Part shown: positions 52,380 to 63,545 of the stretch, in pieces
Position numbering within the stretch: the first letter of the stretch is position 1
Layout of the letters: each line of letters opens with the position of its first letter
Source of the DNA: Bolinopsis microptera
Lineage: Eukaryota > Ctenophora > Tentaculata > Lobata > Bolinopsidae
DNA length: 64,000 nt
NCBI RefSeq assembly: GCF_026151205.1
Contig: NC_087072.1
Location: 5,876,084 to 5,940,083, forward strand
Reading direction: 5' to 3'
The notes under the pieces: generated by a model
What the model was told of the DNA's origin: nothing
Seen by the model: only the letters and a program-made list of their open reading frames with translations
Databases searched by the model: none
Made by a program: the position numbers and the translations under genes

Positions 52380-54720
52380 GTGCACCTTCAGAGAAGATGA
52401 TTTGCTGATGATCTTAAATAAATTGGTAATGCAGCTAACCACGGTAGTGTTGCTGAAGATATCGAAGAATTAGAAGTTTGGGAAAGTATTTGGCTTTTAC
52501 AATTTAATCCTGCCAAGTGCAAAGTAGTGCACATTAATTTTAACAACAATCCTAATTTAAATTATAAGGTAAATGGTATAGAACTTGAAGTATCTGCACA
52601 GAAAAAAGATTTGGGGGTTATTACCCATAGCTCCCTGCTTTGAAACGAACAGATCAAAGCATGTATCGCTAAGGCAAATCGTATGATTTGTTGGATTGTA
52701 AGGAATTTAGTTATTAGAGAAAAGGTTGTTATGATTGCTATATATAAAGCTTTAATAAGACCTCATCTTGCAGGGTGAGAATCCCTGCCACGTTTTTGGT
52801 CAGTTTCGCCGGGGCTCATGTCTTTCCTCGAGGGAGCATTAGTGTCTACAGAAAAACTGACAAATCCTAGCGAAGTCCAATCCGAACCGAACCACATCTT
52901 CCATCAGAGGTGGTGCTGGGTCAGCTGGTTACTGAACGGATTGGCCTGGAGAAAGGCATAGTCCTGTTATTCTCAAGTTAACCATAGAGGGGGTCAGGAG
53001 CTGTTCGCTCACGGCTGGTTCTTGGAGCCAACACCCTCAGCCCCACAGAAGTGGGAGCACTGTCGGTGTTGGCTCCCCCAGATAACGGACAGTGTTTCTC
53101 CTTCTTTCTTCTTGGACTTGCATTGTTGCTGGTGAGTCAGCTGGCAACAGTGTGCCATACTATCATATTCATGTTTTCTTCCCCACTTCTCCTACACCTC
53201 ACTTTAATACTTACTCATTCACTCACATGCCGCCTTAGGGCCGCTACCAGTTAGAGGGGATCTAACAATCAGACAAACTGCCAGCCTTAGGGCCGCTACC
53301 AGTTAGAGGGGATCTAACAATCAGACAAACTGCCAGCTATTGGAGATATAGCACTTAGATTATTTCCAGCAAACGTAAAATTAGCAATAATTACGTGAAC
53401 AAAGAAATTGCCAAATTGCGACAAAAAAAGGGTCTACTCAAAATACGAATATCGAATGTAAATTCGTGAGTCAGCACTTTAGTATAGCGCGGAAATTGAG
53501 CCGCGCAAAGACAAAGAATAACACAAAAACAACAAATGAGATGGGTGAATTCCATCAGAGGCTCAGGCATGCCTGGTAGGTTCCTGTCAGCCCACTAGAA
53601 TGACAGGGGGCAGCCTGTTCTATCGAGTACTCGGGAGAACATCCAGGCATGGGTGGTGCTCTCCCGTGAACGAGCATTATGACAGTTTCCCTAACGGGAA
53701 ACGTCGCTCACCAGGCTTTATCCTCTGGAGGGGCGGGATCACTAGCCCATGCCAAGTGACCCAAACCTACTGACACCTACAACCAGAGGAACCCCAATAG
53801 ACGTAAGTCACTAATGACGGACGTAGCCTCCCAATAGGGAGGTAAAGTGGGTGCCCCAACATAAAAATTTTAAAAAAATAAAAAAGACCTCATCTTGAGT
53901 ATTGTGTCCAATTGTGGAATCCACCTGCGGCTCATGGAAGTTGGGGGACTGTTTTGGAGCTGGAGAGCGTCCAGAGGTGGTTTACCCGTCTGATTGATGA
54001 GCTGAGGTGGGTACTCTTCCTTACAGCCGTAGACTGGAGATCCTCAATTTGACAACGCTGGCAGAGCGGCGAATACGTGGGGACCTTATTGAAGCTTTTA
54101 AGGTTATTAATGGTATGACTGAGTATGGTTCAGACTTGTTCAGACCAAGCAGATCAGGTCTTAATCTGGTTTCATCCAATTTTTTTTATTTTTTTATTTT
54201 ATTTAAATACTTTAATAAAAGTGTGACAAAGGTCAAGAATATCCAGAAGTCTTTTCTCCCGGAGCAAGTTATTCCATATTGGAACAAACTCCCTCCGGAC
54301 GTCAAGAACTCTGTGACAGTTTTAGGTTTTAAAATTAAATTAGAAGGATATAAGATAGATATGATTTCTAAAGTATTACAAATGATTGCTTTTTTTGGAA
54401 TGTTTCTAATGAAGTTTTAGTAAGAATTGAGGGAGCCAGTTATGTCAGTAATAAAGAGAAACATAACAATTATCTTTGGTTCCATCCTTATGTGGCAAAG
54501 AAGCGTTTTATAAATCTTTATTCCACTGGGAAGTTTTTAAAATAGGATAATGTTTTTGATGAAATTGTTTTTAAATATTGTATTTGATAATTAATTAATG
54601 TTGGTGGGGAAATATTTATTATATATTTTTTCACACAGTGCGATGATAGTTTGTAAACATGTGTGATGATGTGATGTCATTAATTTTACTTTACTTTACT
54701 TTAAGAGTACTTAATCACGA
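52380..54720 (+). mobile_element. CR1-like LINE fragment, split by a 1.1-kb insertion
   Basis: Reverse-transcriptase C-terminal half: EVWESIWLLQFNPAKCKVVH, VSAQKKDLGVI, ANRMICWIVRNL and IYKALIRPHL up to 52770, continuing at 53898 with EYCVQLWNPP and then RRIRGDLIEAFKVINGMTEY, IPYWNKLPPDVKNSV. The frame is interrupted by stop codons and a T-rich stretch (near 54180-54200) and the 5' half is missing. The 3' end carries a CTTTACTTTACTTTA tail near 54700. Same family as the fragment at 51333-52080. Confidence 0.85.
52757..53897 (+). mobile_element. 1.1-kb retroposed element inserted in a LINE, 14-bp target duplication
   Basis: The element 52771-53883 begins CAGGGTGAGAATCCCTG (itself a hairpin) and ends in an A-rich tail (AAAATTTTAAAAAAATAAAA). 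Both sides carry the 14-bp duplication AAGACCTCATCTTG, and removing one copy restores the reading PHLEYC of the host LINE. The tail and the long duplication show non-LTR type retroposition. I find no protein in it. It could be a long SINE or an internally deleted LINE. It contains an internal 53-bp tandem duplication (53233-53337) and a hairpin around GAGCCAACACC..GGTGTTGGCTC near 53024-53073. Confidence 0.85.
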
Positions 54721-54923
54721 ATCATGGGTCTTTTAAACGAAAAATCGCTGCACAGAGGCACCAAAAAGACCTTTTTTCTTTTGTAGGGGACCTTAAAAAT
54801 TAGGAGCCAGTTATGTGAGTAATAAAGAGAAACATAACAATTATCTTTGGTTCCATCCTTGTGTGGCAAAGAAGCGTTTTATAAATCTTTATTCCACTGG
54901 GAAGTCTTTAAAATAGGATAAGT
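54430..54923 (+). repeat. Duplicated LINE 3' segment
   Basis: About 120 bp containing GAGCCAGTTATGT, AATAAAGAGAAACATAAC and GTGGCAAAGAAGCG occurs at 54430-54551 and again at 54803-54923 with few changes. It derives from the end of the CR1-like ORF2. Confidence 0.85.
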
Positions 54924-56339
54924 TTTAAACTAATTACAACACTACAAATCTATTACATTTATTGAGTTTCAGGAAGCAATGTCAATGGCGGGCCAAAAGG
55001 GGCACGAGGCCCTGGCCAGTAAGAAGCTCAAGAAGACTCTAAAGCCAAAGAAGAACTCTGTTATACTTCCTGTATTTGAAGACGGCTCGTGTAAACAGTG
55101 TGGGAGTAATGAAACTGTGAATGAATCGATTATCTGTAATGTCTGTGATGGGATGTTTCACTCCGCTTGTCGCAAAAAAAACCGGTGTTCAATTTCCTGA
55201 GTCCATTAGTACAAATACCTTCCGTGCTAAGGTGAGACCTATGATTGCAGATCAAGCTCGTTGGGGTTATTTTCTATTCGTATGTGAAGATTGCATTTCA
55301 CTGGTAGATGACACCTGTTCTTCCAAAAACGTTTCTCCACCTGGTCCACCTGTACCATCTGTGGTAGATGCTCCTAAGTCCAACCCTGTGATGAGTCATG
55401 ATAATGGTCATGATGAAGCTCCTGATATTCTCTCCAAAGTTGAGCATCTGATGAGGGCAAACAACTCTGCCCTTCTGGAATCATTTCGTGAGGAAATGCA
55501 TAGCATTATTGTCGACAAGCTTGCTCTATGTGCTCCAGCCTCTGAACATTTGCTGGAAGAGCGAGTTTCTAATGTTAACAAAGAAAACTTGCAATCCCGG
55601 TCTCCAAGTGCACTGTCCTCTTACAGCAATTTTGCTGAAGCTCTTTTAGGTGGTGCTAGTTCTCCTCAGCCAAGTAAAGTGTCCGCTAACATAAATCAAA
55701 TTGGCAAGGAAAGTAAAGAGATATTGGTGCTAGATAGTCCCTTTCCTTCTGCTGATATTTCATCTGCTCCAGATGTTCTATCTGAGTTGCTCTATGACAC
55801 ACGATTGATTGCTATGAAAACTAGCCTACTAGATTCACATAAGAAGATAACGCTAGTTTTTCCATCTTCATCTGATAGGCTGAAGGCTAAAAGTCTTATT
55901 GAAAACTCTGATGTCATTAATCACTTGGTTTTCACATCACTCTCTCACAGAAAGCTCTCCCTAAGGTCACTGTGTCTAATATTCCCAGTCAGATATTCGA
56001 AACCATTGATCGCTCTGGTTTGCCTGCTGAAGATTTCCGGTTACAGACTAAAAAAGCTCTTCTAGATATTATTCCCTTGAAAAATCCTGGACTTAAACAC
56101 TTGCTAGATAATGAGCATTTCTTTGAAATTTAATTGTGTACATAAATGTTGGACTAAGGTACACTACTGCTGGGATCAAGGTCTCTCCTCAGATTAGGAA
56201 CCTATTGACAGGAGACGGCAAAATCTTCATTCTGAATAGTGCTTGTCCTGTAAAGGATAGATTCATCATCAAGCAGTGCTATAATTGTCAGAAGCTCCAC
56301 CATATTTCCCAAAATTGTCCTGAGAAAGAAACTCTGGTT

Positions 56340-58072
56340 TGTATGTACAGGGTTGCCGGCATTTTTGAGAGTCATTTTTAAGGTTTTTTCACGTCTTTTA
56401 AGGCCCCTTTTGACCCATTTTTAAGGTCCAAAACAGTTAAATTCAAGGTTTTTTAAGGTCCACAGTGCGAAAGTTTGGACAAACGTAATGCAATAAAGGT
56501 GCAAATTTAAGGTTTTTCAAGGTTTTCCGCTACAGAAATTGCAATCATATCTTAAAGGGGGAAGGTATAATTTCAGAAAACCCCAATTAGATCTACAACA
56601 AGCTAGGTATAATTTCAGAAAAACCCAATTAGATCTACAACAAGCTAGGTATAATTTCAGAAAAACCCAATGAGATCTACAACAAGCTAAGTATAATTTC
56701 AGAAAACCCCAATTAGATCTACAACAAGCTAGGTATAATTTCAGAAAAACCCAATTAGATCTACAACAAGCTAGGTATAATTTCAGAAAAACCCAATTAG
56801 ATCTACAACAAGCTAGGTATAATTTCAGAAAAACCCAATTAGATCTACAACAAGCTAGGTATAATTTCAGAAAAACCCAATCAGATCTACACCGAGCTAG
56901 GTATAATTTCAGAAACCCAATTAGATCTACACCGAGCTAGGTATAATTTCAGAAAAACCAAATTAGATCTACAACAAGCTAGGTATAATTTCAGAAACCC
57001 AATTAGATCTACACCGAGCTAGGTATAATTTCAGAAAAACCCAATTAGATCTACAACAAGCTAGGTATAATTTCAGAAAACCCCAATTAGATCTACAACA
57101 AGCTAGGTATACCGTATAATTTCAGAAAAACCCAATTAGATCTACAACAAGCTAGGTATAATTTCAGAAAAACCTAATTAGATCTACAACAAGCTAGGTA
57201 TAATTTCAGAAAAACCCAATTAGATCTACAACAAGCTAGGTATAATTTCAGAAACCCAATTAGATCTACACCGAGCTAGGTATAATTTCAGAAAAACCTA
57301 ATTAGATCTACAACAAGCTAGGTATAATTTCAGAAAAACCCAATTAGATCTACAACAAGCTAGGTATAATTTCAGAAAAACCCAATCAGATCTACACCGA
57401 GCTAGGTATAATTTCAGAAACCCAATTAGATCTACACCGAGCTAGGTATAATTTCAGAAAAACCTAATTAGATCTACAACAAGCTAGGTATAATTTCAGA
57501 AACCCAATTAGATCTACACCGAGCTAGGTATAATTTCAGAAAAACCCAATTAGATCTACAACAAGCTAGGTATAATTTCAGAAAACCCCAATTAGATCTA
57601 CAACAAGCTAGGTATAATTTCAGAAAAACCCAATTAGATCTACAACAAGCTAGGTATAATTTCAGAAACCCAATTAGATCTACACCGAGCTAGGTATATT
57701 TTCAGAAACCCAATTAGATCTACACCGAGCTAGGTATAATTTCAGAAAATCTTATCAGGTCTACACAGAGCTAGGTATAATTTCAGAATATCCAATCAGA
57801 TCTACACCGAGCTAGGTATAAATTCAGAAAATCCAATCAGATCTACATCAAGCTAGGTATAATTTCAAAAATTTTTACTAATCCGGAAAATCCATTTAGA
57901 TCTAACATCAAGCTAGGTATAATTTAGGTATGGAACCTTAAAAAACCTTAAAAACCTGAAAATTTGCCCGTTTTTCACGTCTTTTTTAAGGTTTTTTGCC
58001 CAAAATTGCCGTTTTTAAGGTTTTTAAGGTTTTTTAAGGTTTTTAAGGTCCCCCGGCAACCCTGTGTATGTA
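56340..58072. mobile_element. Non-autonomous hAT element with an internal minisatellite
   Basis: The element 56348-58064 (1717 bp) has terminal inverted repeats CAGGGTTGCCGG and is flanked by the perfect 8-bp target duplication TGTATGTA, the hAT signature. Removing it and one duplication joins the zinc-knuckle reading of the host LINE ORF1 (CMY to CSGRHRTSDC). Both subterminal parts are rich in TTTTTAAGGTTTTT. There is no transposase. Most of the interior is the 42-bp minisatellite listed next. Confidence 0.93.
56556..57935. repeat. 42-bp minisatellite, about 33 copies
   Basis: Units read as GCTAGGTATAATTTCAGAAA, then AACCCAATTAGATCTACAAC and AA. A 39-40 bp variant with CACCGA and fewer A residues alternates with the main form in blocks, and copies decay at the right end. 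The whole array lies inside the hAT element. Confidence 0.95.
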
Positions 58073-60899
58073 TTGCAGCGGTAGGCATAGAACATCAGAC
58101 TGTCATTACAAGGAAGACCCTAGCAGACATAGATGTCGCAATTGCAGTCTGTCAAAAGATCCAAGAATCTCATCTCACTGTAACACTCACCATTCCAGCT
58201 CAGAGCAGTGCCCCATCATGCAACATGCATTGAATCGGTATAAACAAAACATCCTTACTTCAAAAAACTAGCTACAAACTCTAAGTCAGAATGTCAGAGT
58301 ATGAACTTTGCCCTGTTCAATTGCAGATCCATCTGCAATAAAACTGCTGGAGTCATGCAATTGTTTGAAGACTTTGATACTGATATTTGCTGTGCTACAG
58401 AAACTTGGCTGAGAAAAGATGACAATGCTAAGTTTTCTGAGATGAAAGAACTTGGATATTCCATTCATAGCCAGCCAAGAGCTGGGCGGGGAGGAGGTGT
58501 TGCTGTTCTATATAAGAAAAGTCTTAAAGTGACTCCTCAGAAGTGCAAGCGATTCAAAACGTTTGAGTCTTGTGAATGTACCTTCAAATCATCTTCTGGA
58601 GATATACTACGAATTGTTTCAATTTACCGTTCTGGCACCTCCACATCTCAGAGTGCTAACATCCCCCAATTTCTAACTGACTTTGAGCAACTCTTGGTTG
58701 ATTTAGTAGACAAACCTGGAAAGCCCTTGATCATGGGTGATTTTAATATCCACATTGAAGACGAAAATGATTCAGTTGCACAAAGGTTTAATTCACTACT
58801 TAGGTCTTGTGGGTGGGTGCAACAAATTTTAGCTGCAACACACAGAGATGGGGGCATATTAGATCTTGTAATTACCAGGGATGGTTCTTTTACTCACGAT
58901 TGCATTGAAGTTCTAGATCCTGTCATTACTGATTCTGGCACATCGTCTGACCACTACTTTGTTGCTTTCAATTGCAATGTATCTCCAGCACCCATAGGCA
59001 CTCTAGAACCAATTACTTACAGAAACATTGCTTGCATAGACCTAGATGCTTTTGTTGAGGACATTCTTAAGTCAAAACTATGTGACACTGATTGCTTCAA
59101 TGACCTCGATAGTGCAGTTGATATCTATGAGTCTGAGTTGAGCAGTATTTTGGACAAGCATGCTAAAGAAAAAACTTTCATCCCAAGAAAAGATCATAAT
59201 GCTGAATGGTGGTCTACACACTGTCAACAAGCAAAAGCAATGAGAAGAAAGATTGAGAGACTGTATCAAAAGAATCATGATTGCCCAGATTATAAACGAC
59301 TGTACAGGAAAGCATCAGAGAGAGCATCCTCAGTCATTGTATCCACAAGAGATCACTTCTACAAAACAAGGTTACAAGATAGTGCAGGTGATGTTAAAAA
59401 GACTTATTCCATCGTTAATAAGTTGCTCAATAAAGAAAAAGTTAGTACTACTACACCTTCTTGCTCTTCGAATCTTGAGAGTGCTAACAACTTTGCACAG
59501 TTCTTTAAATCAAAGGTCGACAACATATACAACAACATTTATTTAGAACAACAATCCCAAGATTCTCCTAACTCAGATGAATTTGTTCCTCTTTGGGGGG
59601 GGGTGTAACCCAAAAAAACCCAAAAAAACCCAATCCCAGTATTACCTTTTTCAGGGTAGGAGTTGGGTTTTTTTGGGTTTTTTACAAATTTTTCATTTGA
59701 AGGAAATAAAATCATGTAGGCACCTAGCAAAACAATTATCAGTACAACATCACTGTTGTGGTTCATCACTACAACATCACAATAGATATATAATCGCTTA
59801 AATATCACCCAAAAGCAGTATTTTATTCACTGATGTGCTCAGAAGAAGTTGGCCATCCAGATATGATATCAGCCATATGTAATGCTCACTTCGATGGCCA
59901 TGGCAAATTGAGTTAGTAGGGACGCAACTCACTGATGACCCCAACCCTGACCGCAACCGGTACGAGTTCTTCTCACCTTCACGATCTCTGTTTCCGTTTT
60001 CCTGATCATCCGCTTAACGAGAAACCATGCTCTATCTCCAACTGAAAGAATCTTACAGTTACCATCAGCTGCATGATCGCATGTGATATTAAGTGATATC
60101 TTCGCTTGTTTATGGCCCTGGAGTCGCTAAAATCCTGACTGGGATGGCATTCGATCTCGCCCTCCATTGAGGCAAACCTCAACAGCCGTATCATGATGCA
60201 GAGCATCACAATACACAGTTACTATTTTCGCCCATTCCTCTGATGAGTCAATATCCTCCACTTCCTCTTCTTCATCATCTGTTTCCGCTTCGTCACTCTC
60301 TGCTCCGTCAGAAGATGGTTGGAAAGCTTCTCCTTCAAAGCTATATTAGTGTTCTTGAAGGAGTTCTCTACCCCTTGACTCTTGAGACTCCCTTCTTCAT
60401 AGCTTGTAACAATCTTGGGATTGAAGTATCTTTACCTCTAAATGGTTTCTGCTTTCGGATGCGGTATAACAAGCTTGTTGCGAGGGTGGGCAACTGTTAC
60501 AAGGATCAAACTTTTGCCGAGTGCATCAAGCTCGAGGGAACGCAAACGGTTTGATTTGCCCATGCCAACCAACATATCCATAGACCACAGATTAGTTCTA
60601 ATGCCTGCAAGGAGGCCTATGCGCAGGAAAGCATAAAGTTTGCTCGCAGGCATCGGATGTAAACAGCCGGGGCATAAAGTGTTGATAACTGTTGTCAGCT
60701 GTTACACTGAGAATGTACAGCATCAGACCCTCGACTGTAATAATCGCATCGTCAAAATTTTACAAGTAGGCAGGTGGTCTTTCAATGGTTGTGTGAAGCT
60801 TAGGTGGCCCAAGGCGTCACCGCTGGATAGAAGCTGGGTGGAAGCCCGGTCTGATGTGAGGCTCCCAGAACTTTGAAAAGGGGTATCCTGCTGGTGCCC

Positions 60900-63545
60900 T
60901 CTTCCAGACACTCATCGGACAGCATGATGAAAGTCACTACCTCCGCGTGCTGAAGACTGGATACTGGACAGGGGGTCCAGGCTAAAGGCAGGACGATCGA
61001 CGGGAGACATTGAGCCCCGGTAGTTCAATAATTTGATCTATTGACTCCTTAACTCTTGGTCTACAAGAGGCTTTGAGACTCGTAAATCTTTACTGTGGAT
61101 TGCACAGTAGCTAAAGAGGTGTTGGCTGTTACCCTGTTCAATCTAGTCTACTATGACCCAGCTAGACTGGACCACACTCTGGTGGTCAGGATACGGCTCC
61201 CTATGCCCGGGGTACCGGCTAACGAGGTAGTCAGGGGAAGGATTAGTCCCCGCTAAAGTGTAGCTCTGTTCTCACTCTAACCTCCTTATGCTTTGGGATA
61301 AAATCGGAAAGTCCCACACTGGAGCAGGTGACGATTGGGTAAGGATTACAACTGATGCTGTTGGGTAGAAAAAGGAAGTGTCACATTTGTCTTGTATAGC
61401 ATATTATGTTCGTGCAATTACATGCTCAAGATACCCAAGATATTATGGTGAGAGTTAAGGGGGCCGGGGGGGGGGGGGTCTTCATCAAAATTCTCTCGAA
61501 ATTGACTTTATAGTTGTTTCTGATAGAAGGGAGTGATATCTACCAGCTGCTTTTGGTCCCATGGAAAAATATTGTTCCTAGCCGAAATTATCGCCGGTCT
61601 AAGGTCAGCGCTTATGTGTAATTGTATTGCGCGAGCGATTTTCAATCGCAAATTTTGAAAATCGAGTCTAAAAATCTATCTTCTCCTACATTTTTTGAGC
61701 AATCACCCTGAAACTTTCAGGATATGTTCTAGGGACCAGTTAGAAGAGATCGTTCAAGCCAAAATTTTGAGATAGGCCTTTAAAATTTTTTTATTAAATT
61801 TTGAAAATCTTGGACCTCGTTTTTTAACGATTTTTTCAGGTCCAAGATTTTCAAAATTGAATTAAAAATTTTTAAAGGCCTATCTCAAAATTTTGGCTTG
61901 AACGATCTCTTCTAAATGGTCCCTAGAACATATCCTGAAAGTTTCAGGGTGATTGCTCAAAAAATGTAGGAGAAGATAGATTTTTAGACTCGATTTTCAA
62001 AATTTGCGATTGAAAATCGCTCGCGCAATACAATTACACATAAGCGCTGACCTTAGACCGGCAATAATTTCGGCTAGGAACAATATTTTTCCATGGGACC
62101 AAAAGGAGCTGGTAGATATCACTCCCCTCTATCAGAAACAACTATAAAGTCAATTTCGAGAGAATTTTGATGAAGACCCCCCCGGCCCCCTTAAAGATGG
62201 CTATTGTTCAAGCGGATGCCCTTAACCTTTTAGTGGCGCAAGAGTTAAGAACACAATCCACTGCCAATGTGCAGGGGACTGCACAGGATTGTGAGCCAAC
62301 TGAAAAGTCAAGATGAAGTTTATCAACAGCTTAAGGGTTAAAGCCCCTTATTTTTCTAGTGGAAGTGGTTGCCGGGGTAATTACGCTGCTATTACAGAAG
62401 CTGATGACTCGGTCTCCACATCACGACAACCTATTTCTACAGAAAGTCAAACAAGAAAACATCAAAAAAATATGAACATCAATTGTATTGTATCATGTAA
62501 AAGGACTGCTAAGGTTAGCACATTTAACATAAGAACAGCCAGAGAACAGCACAAACGCATCGAACTTGCAGAACTATTTTCTCGAAGCAAGCTGCACATC
62601 CTTGGCCTGCAAGAATCGAACATTGGGTAGTGCATGCTGATTGCTGAGAATACCAGAATAGAAAAGATGAACAAAGGGATTCATCCAGTGATATCATCTG
62701 CGTGGAGAAACACAGCTGGCGCTTCTAATGGGAGAGTAGGAATCATCTTGACGAGGACAGCAGCGCATATGAGGCTATAAGTCTTATAAAATTATAAAAT
62801 CTTACAGCGCAAGGATCCTCACCATGTCTCTTAATGGAAAGCCCAGGCTCACTGTCATCACATGCTACAGTCCTACAGAAGCCTCATCTGATGAGGAGGC
62901 ATGAAATCTTTTTTGTCTAAAACCAAGCATCTTACAGTTAATTTAGTAGGAGAGGAGCCACACACAATAATTTCTAAGGACGGACATGCCTTAGAAGAAG
63001 TTGAGGATTTTAGTACAACGGAGCACGACTTTAGGTTACGCAAGGCCAAGGCATGGGCTGCCTACCACAAAATGTAAGCTATATGGAGGTCCAATTTGCG
63101 CCGAGATTTAAAGATCCGTCTGTTCAAGTTACGGTTGAATCAATCTTCCTGTATGGAACGAGAACGTGGACAATAACAGAATCTTTGAAGAAAAGAATAG
63201 ACGGATGTTACAGTAGAATGCTTCGGATGGCCCTAAACGTGGACTGGAGAGGACATCGCACCAACAAGGAGGTCTTTGGATCACTCCCAAGAGTTATTTC
63301 GGAGATACAGGCCAGAAGAATGAGGTTGGCTGGGCACATCCAGCGACATGATGACCTGGCAGCACACCAACTTCTCCTTTGGGAACCTAGGGAGGGGTAG
63401 ACCACCGCTCACCTTCGTCGATAACCTAATAAGTGACACTGGATTAAGAACACTGGGGAGATTAAGGAGCTTATGGCGGACAGAAAGCTTTGGAGACACA
63501 TCATCGAGACTCGGAATCTGAAGCCGCCTTAAGTCAAGTAATTTA
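60900..63545 (+). mobile_element. RTE-like LINE, internally deleted
   Basis: Plus-strand remains: the start of the endonuclease near 62510-62630 (TAKVSTFNIRTAREQHKRIE, LHILGLQESNIG), then a jump to the reverse-transcriptase C-terminus at 62940-63400 (VEDFSTTEHD, FLYGTRTWTITESLKKR, RMLRMALNVDWRGHRTN, ARRMRLAGHIQRHDDLA). The central endonuclease and polymerase are missing, and frame changes occur. The region 60900-61450 has the look of its 5' UTR but that is a guess. The 732-bp TTAA palindrome is inserted in it. Confidence 0.65.
61455..62194. mobile_element. Near-perfect 732-bp palindrome flanked by TTAA
   Basis: Two arms of about 355 bp are reverse complements of each other with only a handful of differences (for example AGCTGCTTTTGG against CCAAAAGGAGCT), around a 20-odd base centre near 61820-61850. 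The outer ends are GGGGGCCGGGGG and its inverse. TTAA stands on both sides (61455-61458 and 62191-62194), as left by piggyBac or Kolobok transposases. No protein is encoded. The high arm identity suggests recent origin or arm-to-arm gene conversion. Confidence 0.85.

Noticed and set aside
56556-57935. CRISPR-like array
   Set aside because: The repeats are contiguous without unique spacers, in an animal genome, inside a hAT element.
59595-59690. Telomeric repeat tract
   Set aside because: CCCAAAAAAA repeats are few, occur only at the two ends of the 4.3-kb element and belong to its terminal module.
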